Source: Blasia pusilla (lineage: Eukaryota; Marchantiophyta; Marchantiopsida; Blasiales). Taken from it: a stretch of DNA of 64,000 nucleotides. Where the stretch lies: NCBI GenBank assembly GCA_050084515.1, contig CM114272.1:17670001-17734000 (forward strand), read 5' to 3'. Positions 23,168-36,780 of this stretch are shown piece by piece. Made by a program: the position numbers and the translations under genes. The notes under the pieces are model-generated. The model was given only the letters and a program-made list of their open reading frames with translations. It was not told the DNA's origin and did no database searches. Numbering within the stretch: the first letter of the stretch is position 1; every line of letters begins with the position of its first letter.

Positions 23168-23221
23168 TCTAGAATACTTGGAGCCTTAAACTTGGAGCTT
23201 TAAGGCTCCAAGTATTCTAGA
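23168..23221. repeat. Perfect 23-bp inverted repeat with an 8-nt loop
   Basis: The left arm (23168-23190, starting TCTAGAATACTTGGAG) and right arm (23199-23221, ending CTCCAAGTATTCTAGA) are fully complementary. It lies about 200 bp beyond the 3' end of the hAT-type coding remnant. Confidence 0.95.
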
Positions 23222-23421
23222 AGGGCCCTACCAAAAAAATTTATAAACATCCTACTTAACATGTATTTCACTGTCTTCTCCCACATCTGAAGACAAATAT
23301 TTTTCTGGACTAGCAAATATATACCTAAAATGGGCAGAATTTTTCCATAACACCACAGATTCAGCTTACAACTCCTCATTATCAAAGAAAGATCCTTCTA
23401 AGGCAATTCTCAAAACAGAAT

Positions 23422-25473
23422 CTAAGTATTTAGTGACAATCTATTGCGAGATTTGCTTTTGATCATATTCTGAATGGAGAATGCTCTCTCACAAATAGTA
23501 GTACTCACACATTGGACTCTAGCAATATTTGCTAAAACCAACAAGTTTGAAAATTTACATTGCAAAGAGGGACTCCAACTTACCATAGCCCATATATCTC
23601 TGAAGTTGCGATCCTTCCACTCTGTGGTAGCCATCAGTTTGAAAGACTGAAACTCTTGTTTCACAATAGGAGAATTAATTAGAGCATGTTGCAACTGACC
23701 CTTAAGTGGTAATTCACCTCCAAAATGACCACACAAATCATGAAGATCCTTACAACCCCAATTTTTCAATCCCACCTGTCTAGAAGGCATGTGCAAGGGG
23801 TTTAGAATTTTCATTACACCAATGAGATGGTTATCTCGAAATCGTTCCTATAAAGCTGAACAAACACTCTCAGCAAACCTTTTCTGAAAGAACAAGGCAG
23901 CCTCCAAGTCCCTACCTGTACGATCTCGGGACATCTCTATACTATGGAACCTTTTACCCCTTACCTCGGACTATAAGCGTCGAAGATAGCCACCTGGAGG
24001 CCCAAAATCAGGTAAAATGTGATAACCGGTTTCTTCAGAGAAGGTCGATGCATTTAAGTCATGTTTTTCCATCACAAAATTCATAGTGATGGAATCTATC
24101 TCGGAATTTACAATACTCCCTACAGTGCTAACATCCACAAACTTGTACTGAAAAATCTTGCTCAAATTTGCAAGCATGGAAAGAATATCAGCCAGAAAAT
24201 ACAACTAGTAGATCATTTGAAATGATCTTAGCTTGTTAAATAAATTACCAACATTCCCATCATCCTCCAAAGGAGAGATATCCCTGAAATAACTCAACAC
24301 CGATTCTAGAGAATGACACAATGTGGAAACAGCTTGCCATCGAGATAACCATCGTATTTTATGATATCTTTTCATGACTCGTTGGGAGTCATTGAACTTC
24401 TCTTGCAAAGATGCTAGGACTGTTTTCCTCTTGGAGGACCTTTAGAAGTAACCAGCAACAGCATTGAGAATGGAATCTACTTTAGTAGAGATCGACTTGC
24501 AATCAGCTTCTTTCGCAACAGACAAAGCAGCAAAATTTGTCCTATGAGCAACACAATGAACAGATAGAATGTAGGGGTTCACCTTTTGCTTCATTTGTGA
24601 AGCTACCCCTGTCTGGCTACCTACCATTGTTGAGGCCCCATCAGATCCAAATGCTACCATCTTGGTAAACTCCAATCCTCCGTCCTTGATTACTTGCAGC
24701 AAGGTTTCAGTAATGGCATTAGAAGATTTGGATTCGCATTGAAGTAGTCCTAGAAAACAACATTCTGCTTGACCCTCTTCAATGAAAGTGGCAAACACAA
24801 CTAAATGACATATAACAAATATATCGGTGGATTCATCAATCATGATACCAAAAAAGGGAGAGGCATGCACTCTGGAAAGAGTTCTTCTTTACAGAACTTG
24901 GCTGATATAATAAGATATTTCACTGCAACTCTTTTCATCGTGGTAAAGATCTCTCGTTATAGGTGCATTTACAAAAAGCATTAACTTACAGAGATTGGGG
25001 AATTTCAGAAATGGAATTTCCTCCTTCGCAAGGAACTATGCACACCTAAACAATGTTAGGAGGTCTACTTCACAAGTTCGGTTTGTTGTCGCAATGGCCT
25101 TGGCCATTGATTGCTTACCTCCATTTGCAGCCCATGACAGCTTGATATGCTCATTGGACTTGGCATGGTCAGTGAATGCAAAGACTTTGCAATTGATTGC
25201 TCCATCTCTAGCAAAAGCACTCTTCCCCTTACCCTTCCTACATACTTTACAAAAAATTCTACCAAGGGTTGAATCATAGTCAATCCAGTCGTACATTGAG
25301 TACCAAACGCCCTTCCAAGCTACTCGAACTTTCTCAGGTAAGGCTGCACTACTGCTTGACGTAGGTTGTTCATCTTTATCATCAGATGAGCCAGAAAATG
25401 CAATGATATCTTGAACATCGTTTCGGCATCCCTTGTCTAAGAAAGCACTCATGGTCTTGTGTCTCTTGGCCAT
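23422..25473 (-). pseudogene. hAT-superfamily transposase remnant (zinc finger, DUF4371-like core, dimerisation tail)
   Basis: Reading on the minus strand, 25473-25036 encodes a TTF/BED-like zinc-finger region: WYSMYDWIDYDSTLGRIFCKVCRKGKG, read in pieces, then H and D residues in FTDHAKSNEH. Next, 24870-24442 has FFGIMIDESTDI, GSDGASTMVG and SVHCVAHR, typical of the hAT-like RNase H fold with its catalytic Asp residues. After that, 24408-24205 has RWLSRWQAV. Finally 23814-23422 ends with STTICERAFSIQNMIKSK, the hAT C-terminal dimerisation motif. These are separate frames divided by stops and frameshifts, so the gene is dead. I found no convincing terminal inverted repeats. Family known; inactivity inferred from the breaks. 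Confidence 0.8.
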
Positions 25474-27029
25474 TTAACCACAATAAATAGACTCGAATGC
25501 GGGAAACAAGTATAGAAACCAACAGGTGGCCAAGGCTCAAGAAAATGGCCTATTCTTTCAAATCGGATGGAAGAGTTCGGGTGGATCTAGAGCTACGAAG
25601 CTTCAAGTCAAGAACGCGAATTTCCAAAGCACTAACTAAACCCTAAACTTTACTTCAGTAAACTTAATCTAAACATCTGAGAATTTGTGAAAAAATGTAC
25701 TAATCTCTGCAAGCTGGAAATTGAATCCACTACCCAAATATGACAGTCGGATTGAACCAATCCCCAAGTATGACAGTCGGGAGACCAGTTGCAAAACGGC
25801 TATAACGAAAGCCGATTTGCAACTTCAAGACTTCAACGGGGCTCACTGTGAATCAACAGCCAAATCATGTTACTGAAAAATGAAACAGAAAATACACTAA
25901 AGTGAACTACGGATCTACGGAGGAAAAGCGTAGAGCAGAAAAGTAGCAAAAATGAGCAGCAGCAATCAGAGAGCGGAAAAACATCAAACATTCGGAGCAG
26001 TAGCGCTGGAGCGGACGTCGAAAAGAATGTTGGGGCAAGGCCAAAACTCAGACGGGAAAGGCTGTCTTGCAAAAGCGGACGTCGAGCAGAGCTGCCGTGC
26101 ATGAGCAGACGTTGACCGGAGATATTGGGGCAAGGCCATAAGGTCAAAACTCAAACCGCCAAGGCTATCGCAAAGTTGAGCAGGAGCCAACGTTGAGCAG
26201 AGTTGCTGCGCAAGAATGTTTGAGACGTCGAGCGGAGCTGTGCTGCAGAGAGAGAAAATCTGCGGAATTGGAGTTCGGATGCTTCTTCACTGTGTAGTGA
26301 AGAAAAGAGTTCGGACACGGGAGAATCTCAAAGAATTTGCAAACTCGAGTGCGGAGTTGGGCAACTTCGGCTGCTTTGACACTGTGTAGTGAAGAAAAGA
26401 GTTCGGATGCGGGAGACGAGACCGGGCGGGAATTTGGCAGCGCTTTGCCAACGTCGAGTGAGAGGAGAGGAAAACTTGTCGAATGAGGGGGGGGAGGGCC
26501 TCCCCGGCATACTACCCCCAGGGCCCAGCCTCCTTGGCCCCAGGCTTGGCAGGAACGAAGCCACATCTTCCTCCGTAACCCGTGGCTAGAAAGCCGTCGA
26601 TGGAGATCGGACGGCTAAAGGGGCATACCGGTTAGGGTTCACCACCGTCCCACTAAGTTTTGACGGTACGGATCTCTACATGAAAAATTAATCTCCATCC
26701 AACCGTCCATCATGCCATCCAATCCCCCTATGCCACCTACGTACCTGATTTCCGATAGTCGAGAATTAAAGCAGCAGCATTCCGGGAGGCTTATTCCGAG
26801 AAGCCATCGTCTTCTGCCGGATTCAGTCGGCCCTCCGCCATATTCCGTCACATTCCTGCTGGAATCCAGACAAGCACCGTCAGTCCCGACATCACCCCCA
26901 TCAAATTCTGGTACATGTGCAAGGCTCGCCGGAAGTCCTGCCGAAACTTCCCTTGCTAGATCGGAAATTCACGAAAAGTGCCGGCCAGCACTACTCGTGA
27001 CTCCAGATCTATGAAAACATTGGTACGTA
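25474..27029. other. No gene seen
   Basis: GC-richer than the flanks. A GGAG/CGGAGC-rich stretch at 25980-26400 gives open frames on both strands with low-complexity translations. Nothing has a domain or splice support. Confidence 0.4.
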
Positions 27030-27115
27030 TACATGGCATACTTGCCCATACTTTTCCGCGAAGCAAAGCCCATACTTTTCCGCGGCTTGGCAATAAAGAC
27101 TAGGCTAGACCCGCA
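27030..27115. repeat. Left copy of a roughly 70-bp inverted repeat (partner 38905-38970)
   Basis: AGCCCATACTTTTCCGCGG, then CTTGGCAATAAAG, CTAGGCTAGA and CCGCAGGTGACT match, in reverse complement, the sequence near 38.93 kb with a few mismatches and short indels. Inside this copy GCCCATACTTTTCCGCG occurs twice. A MULE-type transposase gene lies between the two copies, so these may be terminal repeats of a large element. Confidence 0.6.
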
Positions 27116-28359
27116 GGTGACTGAGTGAATGCGAGCTTCGGAGCTCCAGATCAAGAAAATGGTAATACGGTAGCGGTCGGATATTGCTCTACGCACGGCA
27201 TGGACGGACTTTAAAACGTCCATTTCAACAAATGGAATCCATCCAGAAAGAAGTCCGTTTAGACTCCGTTCCCCGCCGCAGTCAATTAGCCCTAATGAAC
27301 ATCATGTCTACATACTCAACTTCCAATGCGGGACGGAGTGCATGTGGAGCCAGGGAGAGGCCTGACATTTGGTCCGTTAGCATCGCTAATGGAGGATTAT
27401 TATCATTTCACGATAGAGGATTAACCCGAACGAGAGCTCTGGTACGCGGATTAAGCCTTCGGGGTTCGGATTGCTGCCGACTACAACAGGCGACCGAGTC
27501 CACATCTATAAGGTTCGTGCATAAGTGTGTATTACGTCCTTCGTTCCTATTTGTCAAGTTCTGTTCTATTTTGTTCGGTTAGGTTTCGATTCACATTAGT
27601 TAGAGAAGGTGTGGACTACATAAATAATTTGCTTGGACATTGCTACCCTTGGGGGCCTGCATAAACATAGTACGTAATGAACCCTCGTGAACCCTTGGCA
27701 ACGGGCGTTCATCCATCTTCATCATTCCCACTTTCGTTTCCGTTGTCTGAATTTCATAATTTCGAAGCAAAATATTGACATGTACAAAGGATAGTATGAC
27801 CTCCGCTATAGGAAACTTGTATTATTGTCTTCAGATGTAGTGAGACATTATAAAGAAGATGTAATAGCACTTATATTTCTTGCATTTCTCTGTACATGTA
27901 CGTCTTTTGAACACAGGGTATATTATTTGAATCTTCATCAGTGGGAAGGTGATTGAAGGTTCGTAGTAGTTATTCATTGAAGCTTCCCAATCAGATTTAG
28001 CACGAATGACCAAATACACCAAATAAGGTGCACTTGAATGTGACTCCATTCAAAATCCCTTACCTAGCCCTTTTATACGTGAACACCTGAATTGGTATGG
28101 TCAAAGAAAAGAGGCATGGATTCCAGCAGATAGGCTAGAGGATTTCATACAAGGTGAAGAACATAGACCGCATTTCCAGACGACTTTTCGAAAAAGAAAA
28201 ACTAATAAATCTTCACACACCAATATCACCATTCGGTATTGGTGTGCGTATGGGCCCCAAGATTTCAGGAAACATGTTTGGACCTCTTTGCCTGAAGAGG
28301 TCTTTCACCCCAACCGTTGAAGCAAAGGGGGTAAGGGTAGTAGGCCATAAAGCCAAAGT

Positions 28360-30175
28360 AAAAATTGGGGCTTTCTCAAGGCCATGGATGCCAATTCCAC
28401 TTTGTTGTCATAAAGTTGGTAGACCGTCTTGGTTTTTGCATGTTGAGGCACTTGCACTCAAAACATGTGGACAAGGCGGGTCAAATATGCCATGGTGACC
28501 TAGACAAGACAGTAAATATTGCAAATGCAATTGTAGCCCCAAAAGTAAGTCCTCATTGTAGGGACTTTGTTGAGCGCTTATTGCGAGTGGAGGTGAGCCC
28601 TTTGAATATCATGAAAGAGCATAGGAGGTGGATTTGATTCGTGAACATATTCGTGATAACCCCAACCAGCAACATGCTTGGGGTAGAGATGCAATGCTAA
28701 AGCCTCAAGATATTCTCAATATTAAGCACTCCATGCGAAGGCGAGAAGGGGGCTATGATGGAACGGATGACGCCACTGCAACCCAGCATTGGGGACAATC
28801 ACATCCCAAAAATATCATATACTACAATGAGGCTATTTTCGACACCTTGCATGCTTCAAAATCTCTTGGAACTTGGAAATTGCGGAGCTATCTCAATGGA
28901 TGCCACCCATGGCACAAACACTTATGAGGTTAGTTGACATTGCTTCTTCACTTGCTTGTTTTAGATTTAAATATCAGATCTGGTTTAAAATAAGAATTTT
29001 TTTTAGCTTGCTGCCCAATCTTTCAGATCTGGAACTTCACTTAGCAAGTGCTTGTGCAGTGTTCCCTCTACAATTCTGATATATTTCTTCCCATTGATGC
29101 GTCAAAATCTTTATATTCATAGTTCTGAATCATAAAATTCTTGTGTTCAAAGTACCAATTATTCACTTTGTTGGGGTTCGATAAGTTTCTTCATGGGTTG
29201 CCATTGGTCTGGGCTATCCTACAATGACATCAACATCAGGACCTGGTTGCTACCTTATCGCTTATTAAGGATTGGGCAAATAGGAACTTGTTGAGAAAGG
29301 ACCAAGACGGATGCACAACAGAGTGGAAACCATCATGCTTCATAGTTGTTGATTCAAAAAGAGGAGCAATCTGCTACTAAGGAAGTATTTCCTGGTGTTC
29401 CTACAAACTAGTGTTTATGGCATGTTCGAAAGAATTGGCTAAAGAATTTGCATCAACGCGTGCGATGTCCAATCTAAAAGGCAGACATGAATAGAGACCT
29501 AGGCAGAGTTATGTATTCATGTGATGAAGGTTCTTAACTACTTACAATCTGTAACCTTTAAATCTTCATATCTTGTATCTTGTTATGTTCCAGAAGGTGT
29601 AGGCGAGTGTGCAGATGCCTAACAATTTGCTATTGGTGTCGTAGATCCGGTTGATGCCTCTTATAGATTTATGGGCAAGTGGGTAGGAACGGAATGTCAC
29701 TTTCTAAAATACTACGCCAACTATTGGCATCCAAAGATCGTTACTTGGGCAAAGGGATATCGTAAGCATGCACGATCCAACCAAGATACTAACATTGCCA
29801 TAGAAAAGTGGCATCACACTCTAAAGATGCACCTCACATCTAGCATGCCCACTAAGCCAACCACGAAGCTTATATGGCTTGTGCAAATACTCATTGGAGA
29901 AATTGAAGATTTCTTCTGGTACTTGTCCTTTTTGAAGAGGGAAGGCATGGTGAGGAATCAAGCTATACAAAAAGTCATGCTAATGGCTATTAGGCGTGCA
30001 AATGATATTCCTGACAACTATGTCACATTTGAGTCGTTGAACGGGAGGAAATATGCTCAGGTGAAGAGCATCTCAAACCTAGATGTATGACATGATGTGG
30101 TGGACTACGATACAAAAGATGGAGCATGCACGTGTCCACGTGCCAATCAAGGCTTCACTTGTAAACATCAGGTTT
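28360..30175 (+). pseudogene. MULE-type (Mutator-like) transposase with SWIM zinc finger
   Basis: 28365-28620 encodes a His/Cys-bearing DNA-binding-like segment (MLRHLHSKHVDKAGQICH). A frame ending near 28927 gives GAISMDATHGTNTYE, the first catalytic Asp region of MULE transposases, followed by a GAG/GTTAGT donor. 29175-29380 has a W-rich stretch and CFIVVDSK, fitting the second catalytic region. 29671-30171 is open (GKWVGTECHFLKYYANYWHP) to a stop at 30088-30090. Its frame then continues to GACTCPRANQGFTCKHQ, a CxC..CxH SWIM zinc finger, and a CAG/GT donor. A frameshift separates 28628 from 28755. Introns look plausible, but the stop and frameshift indicate a broken copy. Confidence 0.75.
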
Positions 30176-31320
30176 GCACATCTCTGTTCATTCTGGTTGT
30201 AACACAAAATAAATGTTTATGGGCTATTTTTGAAATTTGATCATATAAATTTGTACCCTTAGGCTCTCTGAACATGCTTGAGGCTTCATGTCACCCTTTC
30301 TAAATATTCTTGTATAGATGTGAAGTTCATTGGTATTCTTGCAGAGAATAATCTCATCAAAATTTCCAAGTTAAATGCCTTCTGTTATGTGGGCACAGTG
30401 AGTGGACTTATTTTCCTTTCTTGGTACTTGTTTTGGAAGCAAAGCAAGAGGATTGGAAAATTTGTTGTAGAAACATGCCGATGATAGTGTGTCTACTAAT
30501 TAGAATGAGGCCGATATACTCAAAATTGTGGGAAATGTGACGGAGTTTGAATCTATAAAACAGGCTGAACCACAAAGGACCAGCACTAAAGATGTTCAAG
30601 ATATGATAGACAAGTGCATACGTGTTGCCCTTGGTATTCCATTTTCAGACGTGCTTATGGAGCATTTGTTTCAATTATTGCACAAGGATTTAGGCTCTGT
30701 TCTGAACCTGAAGGCAAGAATTGAGACAAACACTCACATTCACCCACATGTGGGTCATAATATTGCCCACCACTTTCCAGAGCCGTTTGTGGGTAATGTT
30801 GATCAGGATTGCCATCTCCGGCGAAGATTGGATTGGCTGGATCGTTTGCACCTAAGGTAGAGAGCACAAAATGGACGAAGTATTCAACCTTTGACTAAAG
30901 AACATCAATTGGAGTCATTCCATAGAGCAAAAAAACCTGAAGTTCCTGAACATGGAGGAAGAAATGGAAGCATAGGCCTGCAAGAATCTTGACTTGGATG
31001 CTCTATTGAGCCAAGTTGAGGGTGGAGGAACCCATTTAAGCCTGGCTGATTCGCAATGGCCATTGGTAAATTCTATGCCTCATCATCATTACAAAAGTGA
31101 TCTCGCAGCAAAGAGGACCAAAGGCGATGACTTGTTGGATAAAATCCTTCACAATGCTGAAAATATTGTTAGGGCAGGAGTGAGGGTCCTCTTCCCCTTG
31201 TCACAAATTTTTACCTTACACATCCAGGTAGTCATACAGCAGATGTTCAAACTTACAGTATTGATCACAACATTGTGGCAGACTCTCAGGTTTTATGAGA
31301 GATATTCATAACGGTTTAAA
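30176..31320 (+). other. Open frames downstream of the MULE transposase
   Basis: Frames 30528-30860 (MGNVTEFES.., later a His-rich HIHPHVGHNIAHHF) and 30994-31311 continue on the transposase strand after the SWIM finger. They could be 3' exons, since MULE proteins often extend well past SWIM, but no family is recognised. Confidence 0.25.
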
Positions 31321-33860
31321 ATGATCCACATACTAAGATGGTTTTGTTGATTCACATTGTATTAGATGTCAATTTTTTGTGGTTGACATGCCTAGGCAAC
31401 GTTTTATCCATTATTGGCCCGGATGTCTCTATCAGGTGTCTCTTTTGTAGTACATGTAAGGGAACACCATAAACTTGGTGTTCACAGATCTTTGGTATTA
31501 TTGGTTCCACAATCAAGTATGGTAACAAGGACGATTCGAATAACAGTGGAATATTGCATAACCATTGCGGGCCAATAATAAAATTCACCGCTGGTTGTGA
31601 GGTCTACTACGTACTAAACATTACATCCCGTAACCCCGTTACCATATGTTGCACCGCATCCAACCACACCAAGAAACATACAGAACTGTGGTCATTTCTT
31701 TCCATGGTTGGATACATCGGTTTTGATTATGGATCCTATCTCGATGGACGGACTGACCTTTTAGTTAGAACTATTGTATTAGTTGGAACTAAAAAAAACG
31801 TGTTGGACGCCCTTTGAACCCTACCCGGAAGGCCAGCCTCTCTTCGTTGATCTATCTCGCTAACTTGGACCATGTCTAATTTGCATAGCCATGACTAAAA
31901 AATCTGGAGAGAAGCATGCAATGAAACTTGCGGACTTGAGTAAAGAACTATTAAATGAACTCCACACTCTTAGTTGCATATTCGACGTGTACATACGGCA
32001 TCTCCGACCATCTTCGGCCAACACTAGTGAACACGATAGTCTCGGTGTTCAAACTAACCGCCGCCCACAAACATTTGGAATTGGTACCGCAGTCATTACG
32101 ATCGCTGCTTATCACAGTCGTGAACACAACAATTTAGATATTCGGGTTACTCGGGCGATTTTGCTGTTTTTTTTTGCTGCACTCTCTGTTGAAAGTTCAA
32201 GAAATTTTCTCTACTCTATGTTAATCCATGTATTCGATTACTGCCAATGTCTATCTTGGGCATTCTTTGCACTGTGTTCATGCAAGAGTTCGAGTGAAAC
32301 AAATTGCCACTGAGTATTGAGAGAATCAAAAGAATGACAAATGGAAAAAAATATCGATGCAGACGTTTGCACACGAGAGAAAACACATTGTGCAATAGCC
32401 TCAATAACCATTCCGCATGAATAAATTCCGGATTTTATTCAAATTTCTGTAGAAACGATATTCATGGAGCGTTTCTTGCTTCCAAGGTCTCTATTGTCAA
32501 AATGTTACATGGTCCCTTGGTAAACAAGTAATGGACACTCATATATCTGGGTGCCTAAACACAGCATGGCCACTACAACCTTCGCTGGAACTCAAGTATC
32601 AAAATGCTATCCACCATCTGCACACTAACAAGAAACTAGGTTCGAAACCCATTCCTTAACTCCTCAGGTAAGCAAGGAAAAATTTACATCAAATGGAGTC
32701 AACTCAGTACATGCAATGCAGCAAACTCACCTGCATGGGAATGAAGTTGATGCAGGACTATATAATTGAGCCCCTTCATGTTGCGATGTTTTTCCTGTCA
32801 TTGCAAAACCAGAATAACTACATTTTAAAATGAACCTTCTAACACCTAAACAACCAAGCATTTGGATGTCAATGGCAAGTAATATTCTAGACATGAATGA
32901 AGAGCTAAAGGGCAGGCCTTAGAGCTTCTATACTTACCTACATATGCTTTTGGTTTGGTAGGGAATGTATGCACACCGTTGCTGGAAAATATCCACGAGA
33001 CCAAAAACCAAAACCAAAAGGTTTGTCCTCTTCACCGCATGGGAACTGCGTCCACACATGACTCACCACTCATCAAAATATCCTTAGGCATCTAGAAAAC
33101 TCTGAATGCAAAGAAATTACCAGGCGACAGAACGTACAATTGATGGGAACACCAAAGGATGATACATCTCTTAGTGGTGATCATCTTGTCTGCTTGGGCC
33201 ACACGTGGCGGTCTTCAAAGGCTGCAACAGTGGTGTGGAGAATGTTGGCAATGGCATGGACAGGAAGTCAGATACCTCATCCTCTGCCTGTACATGTCGT
33301 GGCACGGTTGGCATGGTTGTCAATACAAGTGCATCTTCATGCGCCTAACATTGGAAATTTGAAGAATGAATCAAAACCAATCAAATTGCACAAGTTTTTC
33401 AATCTGATTTTATTCATAATCAACATAATGAGGACCGTCTGCAAAGGTTACCTGATCAAGGAGGGACATTTTAGATTCTTTGTTCAAAGCATTCAACTCG
33501 TCATGTCTAGAGACTTTGAGGGCATGTACAACAGTAATTTAGTGACATAATTTGACATCAAGGAGGGTAAATGCCAAATCATGCTAAGCAAGGAACAAAA
33601 ACTCAAGTGTTTCCTTTGGATTGTCACATCACCTCTTCCTCCGTGACTCTGGTGCATTTTATCATCATAAGCCTCCTCCTTCACTTCATGTCATCCTTGG
33701 TTCTCCCACGTGCACACGGCCCTTCTATAACAAGTTTTGCTTGGAGGACCACCTGGTCAAGGCTAGGGGAGCGACGGATTGCTTTAGGGGATGAATGTAT
33801 ACGTGCATCATCCATAACCCCACCTTCGACAAAATCAGCATCCACTCCAATGTCGGGATG
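31321..33860. other. No convincing gene
   Basis: Short frames on both strands without recognisable domains. This is the stretch between the plus-strand MULE gene and the minus-strand gene, i.e. the 3' sides of both. Confidence 0.4.
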
Positions 33861-33863
33861 TAG

Positions 33864-36780
33864 TCAAGGAGATTTCTTGGTGTTTCTAATGGACTTTGCT
33901 GCACTTAAGGACTTAGATCTGTGTGGTTGTTTCTGCCTTCTGGGGCGCAGCATGGCCGTGTCATTTGGAACATCTACATTTTTTGAGACAGGAGGCTGAA
34001 CCAATGGAGTCCTCAAGAAGGCCTCTGTGTTATCTCCACCATCGGGTATTGGGCTTGTCGCATCCCCGAGGTTTGAGTCTGAGTCACTGGAGTCAACTAT
34101 TTCAACCTCCACACCTCTGTGCAAACATTTCACCAATATGTCAAGCATAATGGGTAGACATTTGCACATGAATGTCAAAAGGCAAGCCCTGGGCAGCAGT
34201 AGGACATCCATCTGGCTAAAGCATGAAGAAATAGGGACAGACAAAGCACTTCAAATATTAGACCTCAAAAAAATCACAGAAAAATTTGATATACCCGCAA
34301 GACGGCATCTGCATGGCTGCACCCGACTCCATCCACACACATACGAGTCACTTACTCTCTCATCCTCGCTAGTATGGTAGGTTTCTTTCTTTCTTTCCAA
34401 ATTCTATAGTTGTGCTTGAACGGGGGGTGTAGTACTCTTCACCGATGTACCAGGAATGTCGATGATATCGACTCATGGCATCTAATACTACAAGTGACTG
34501 CTCTAATTGCTTGTGTCTAGTCTCTAAACGGGCATCCCATCGATATGGTTCTTGCCTATCCATCACCCACACAGAAAATAAATGGTGAAATGCAGCAAGA
34601 CATCTCCAATAGGTACTTCGGTTCACTCTATCCAATGGAATGGTGGAAGGGAGAAGGCTACGTCCTGACTCAATCCATGAGCTCACAATGGTAGTCGGGC
34701 GGCCTAGGGTGCCCTTTAGTTCCTCCCTAGCCTTACCTTGACTAGGCATGACCAAGAGGTCTGCTGGAATTGATGCGCTTTGTGAGCCTCAAATGCAATT
34801 AAAAGGTCAGTCAAGGGGGGCATTGGGGCGTAGGGTCCTACAGCCCTTTGTGTGTGCCCTTTGGCTTGGTTTAGAAGTGCAGCCTTCTTCTGTCTTTTGC
34901 GATTGGCCCATCGCTGTAGCAGCATGCCCCTTAGTCTGATATTCACAGAAGATGGCGTCACATAAGTACCTGCATCAGGAAAAAAATTGGTTAAACAACT
35001 CAGAGATCCGAGACATGGCAAAATTCTACATACCCTAAACATGACATCCATTTGCACCGAGTACGGTAACCGGGGACAGAACACGTATAGGGTTTGGTTA
35101 CCCTTGTCTTCTTCCAATTCTTCCTGTGCTTCTCCGTCGCCTTCCACCTTCTTCTTCCCCGTCGGCCGAGATGTACCCGGCACAGGCCTCAACCAGTGGG
35201 TAGCAATGTGCAAGTTGAAGGTTTCCGCCAGTCGGAAAAACTCAATGCACTTTGAGCACAAGCGAACCCATTTCTTATGCTCCTCAGAGTAGCAATAGTG
35301 GACCCACTCCACTGGGTCCCGCCATAGTGAGGTTTGGTAGGCTTACTTCTCAAGAAGGGGTGGGCTCTTGCCCATGAATGCAGCAAACATATTGAAAAAC
35401 TCAAGACCAACCTGCTCTTACTCCACCTCTCGCTTGTAGAATTTTGCCTATGTATGAACATTACCAACAATGTAAGGAATGAATTGTTACCTTGGCATTC
35501 AAGAGAAGTCGCACATGAGCTGCATTCAAGGATAATCTGCAGATTTTACATAGCATTCTAGAGCATCCCCCAGGAGCTAATAAGTTGCTCTGTTGGGATT
35601 TAACTTCAAACCCATAGCACTTTTGATAGTGGGCAACTATATTCGTCTCCAAGATTGATTCGAAGATGTATTCCTTCGACGTGATTTGCCCACCTACCAG
35701 CTAAACCCGAATCTAGTGTAGGCATGGATCTGCCTACACACCAATACAAATCTGCTGCCTAAGAAAAGTGGAACCCTCTCTTAGCGGGTTCTAATATAAT
35801 TATACATATAGAAATGCATATATATATGTCAACATGTATATAAACTACCTACACCCGGTACTACATCTGGACCATAGTCTGGTACAAGACAAAAAGGGAT
35901 ATCGTAAACATTAAAAACCACACGTACAAAATTTCACAATACTCTACAGTATTGTGTTTATCACTATGAAGTGATAAACTATGGTGCCTACGATCTAGAA
36001 GATTGGCCACTACCTGCACAAACACGAAAGAAGGGTAGGGATATCAGTTCCTCCAAAATACTTTGCTTGTCAAGACAGGAAAAATCTTAATCAGGGCAAA
36101 GCACTTACCCCAAGCTAAGCTCATGAATGGCAAAGGAGCTCATAACTTCAAACAGATCTGGAATTTGGTCCTTCTCAAGAGATAGATTGTCATCCACGTC
36201 AGTTTGGTCAATAACCTATATGCTTTTAGGGGTAACACCGATCACCCAAGGGATAAGGTCATTATTTTCTATATCCTCTATGGTGGATAATCTCCTCTTT
36301 AATCGGATGGTGCATACAATCTTTGTTACCAAATTCTGATTTGATGTCTGGAATGGTATGCACTATCATCTTACCTCCCTCATGTCCCACTACTTTAAAA
36401 TTGGTCAAGCCATTTTTCTGGAAGTAGGAGTCAAACCACACGTGCCCACCCACCAAGCGTGCTTTCGGTGAGAAAGCTACCTTGTAGCCCGCATGCCTAG
36501 CAGCTTGCTCTAAACACTCGTACAGTTCTAAGGGAAAGCCCAAGATGATCCAATCATCCAAGTAATTTCTGGATAGCGGATGTGAACGCTTGCAGACGAT
36601 GTTTGAGAGGAAAAAATCACTAGTGGACCTACTATGAATCATGGGGCTTACCCATGTTTCAGTCGACCCCTGATTTCCAAAAAGGAAACGTGTGACATTT
36701 TTGGGCTCTTTCATCGTGATTGTAAGCTCACGTAGCCTACAAGCATCTAAGAACTTTGCAATGGGGATGTCGGACATCAT
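33864..36780 (-). CDS. Unrecognised multi-exon or decayed gene convergent to the MULE transposase
   Basis: Minus-strand frames follow in order. 36780-36262 is about 172 codons (LDDWIILGFPLELYECLEQ, later KARLVGGHVWFDSYFQ); a different frame resumes to about 36115 and ends at a GGG/GTAAGTG donor. 35312-34716 is open (WVHYCYSEEHKKWVRLCSKC, then a Lys/Glu-rich linker, then a basic RWANRKRQKK). 34755-34369 overlaps it in another frame (DRVNRSTYWRCLAAFHHLF). 34244-33864 holds an acidic motif VEIVDSSDSDS, which resembles a SUMO-interacting motif, and ends in a basic tail. Frame changes at 36290 and 34740 mean either missed introns or decay. The family is unrecognised. Confidence 0.35.

Noticed and set aside
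25980-26600. Open GC-rich frames on both strands
   Set aside because: Low-complexity translations caused by base composition, without motif or splice support.
34930-35005. A 64-nt GTATGT..CAG intron in the convergent gene
   Set aside because: Removing it would break a frame that reads straight through it, so it is not used in the model.
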